Of a stretch of DNA of 64,000 bases, positions 63,860 to 64,000 are shown one piece after another; position 1 is the stretch's first letter; every line of letters begins with the position of its first letter. A program made the translations under genes and the position numbers. Where the stretch lies: contig JADJEZ010000010.1 in NCBI GenBank assembly GCA_016708825.1, positions 99,593 to 163,592 of the forward strand, read 5' to 3'. Origin of the DNA: Betaproteobacteria bacterium. GTDB lineage: Bacteria; Pseudomonadota; Gammaproteobacteria; Burkholderiales; Usitatibacteraceae. The notes under the pieces were generated by a model, which saw only the letters and a program-made list of their open reading frames with translations, ran no database searches and was not told the origin of the DNA.

Positions 63860-63908
63860 TTCTTCTCCTTTCGAGTTTCGCTTCGGCTTGTGCGTCTTGA
63901 TGCCTGCG

Positions 63909-64000
63909 CTACAGCCAGGACTGCACGCGGGGGTTCTGGGTCACGAGGTCGACGAAGCCCCGGTAGTCGACCGGCACGACGCCGTCGAGGATGGCACCGG
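63909..64000 (-). CDS. dsrH: DsrH (TusB-like), C-terminal end, partial
   Basis: The last 29 residues before the window edge read GAILDGVVPVDYRGFVDLVTQNPRVQSWL. This is the C-terminus of DsrH/TusB proteins (I.P.DY.GFV.L....R.QAWL). With DsrE and DsrF it forms the hexameric sulfurtransferase that loads DsrC. The rest, and dsrEF and dsrAB, would be to the right. Confidence 0.85.
   Translation of the reverse strand, partial: GAILDGVVPVDYRGFVDLVTQNPRVQSWL

Overview
The window looks like one chromosomal stretch of a GC-rich betaproteobacterium, most likely a facultative sulfur oxidiser of the Burkholderiales/Nitrosomonadales type. The basis is the rimP-nusA-infB-rbfA-truB-rpsO-pnp order, an FNR-controlled cbb3 oxidase locus, a reverse-type dsr cluster (dsrH-C-M-K-L-J-O-P-N-R) and sulfate adenylyltransferase. 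The genus assignment is inference. No phage, insertion sequence, rRNA or CRISPR array was seen.

Layout. (1) 1-7.9 kb: envelope and housekeeping genes (DUF4124 protein, FimV-like protein, PilZ-like protein, RnfH, RatA, SmpB, a ketopantoate-reductase-like protein and a DUF3313-like protein). (2) 7.9-8.2 kb: a Pro-Arg-His tRNA cluster with its promoter. (3) 8.3-16.6 kb: the translation/RNA operon read leftwards from rimP to pnp, with a long hairpin overlapping the rimP start. (4) 17.1-32.1 kb: an accessory TonB region with two large TonB-dependent receptors flanking a secreted S9 peptidase, then a methyltransferase, a TPR-Asp/Asn beta-hydroxylase, and tonB-exbB-exbD-exbD-TPR. (5) 32.0-41.8 kb: GNAT, thyA, folA, then ccoI-ccoS and ccoNOQPGH for the high-affinity cbb3 oxidase, with a well-spaced FNR promoter before ccoN. 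(6) 41.9-47.9 kb: an FNR-linked block (usp, a DksA/TraR protein and a Pat-type acyl-CoA synthetase/acetyltransferase, then fnr and hemN). (7) 47.9-52.2 kb: a lipoprotein, an unusual carboxymuconolactone-decarboxylase/Rieske fusion, sat, soeC and soeB. (8) 52.2-54.3 kb: a cytoplasmic NarX-like kinase and a NarL-type regulator. (9) 54.3-64 kb: uroporphyrinogen-III methyltransferase and the leftward dsr operon, running off the right edge inside dsrH.

How the genes fit together. DsrC carries sulfur as a trisulfide or persulfide. The membrane complex DsrMKJOP and the NAD(P)H-linked DsrL handle its electrons. DsrN, DsrR and the methyltransferase supply and mature (amidated) siroheme for DsrAB, which would lie to the right of the window. 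Sulfite produced this way could be oxidised by a Soe-type enzyme (only B and C are here) or through APS to sulfate by Sat. The cbb3 oxidase and FNR genes fit life at low oxygen, and the two-component pair between the sulfur blocks is a candidate redox or anion sensor.

Caution. At least a dozen genes, including thyA, hemN, ccoG, dsrK, dsrP, dsrN and the FimV-like gene, carry single-base frameshifts. Many lie in or beside short G/C runs, and some are compensated within a few tens of bases. I read most of them as consensus errors and have annotated the genes through the shifts.
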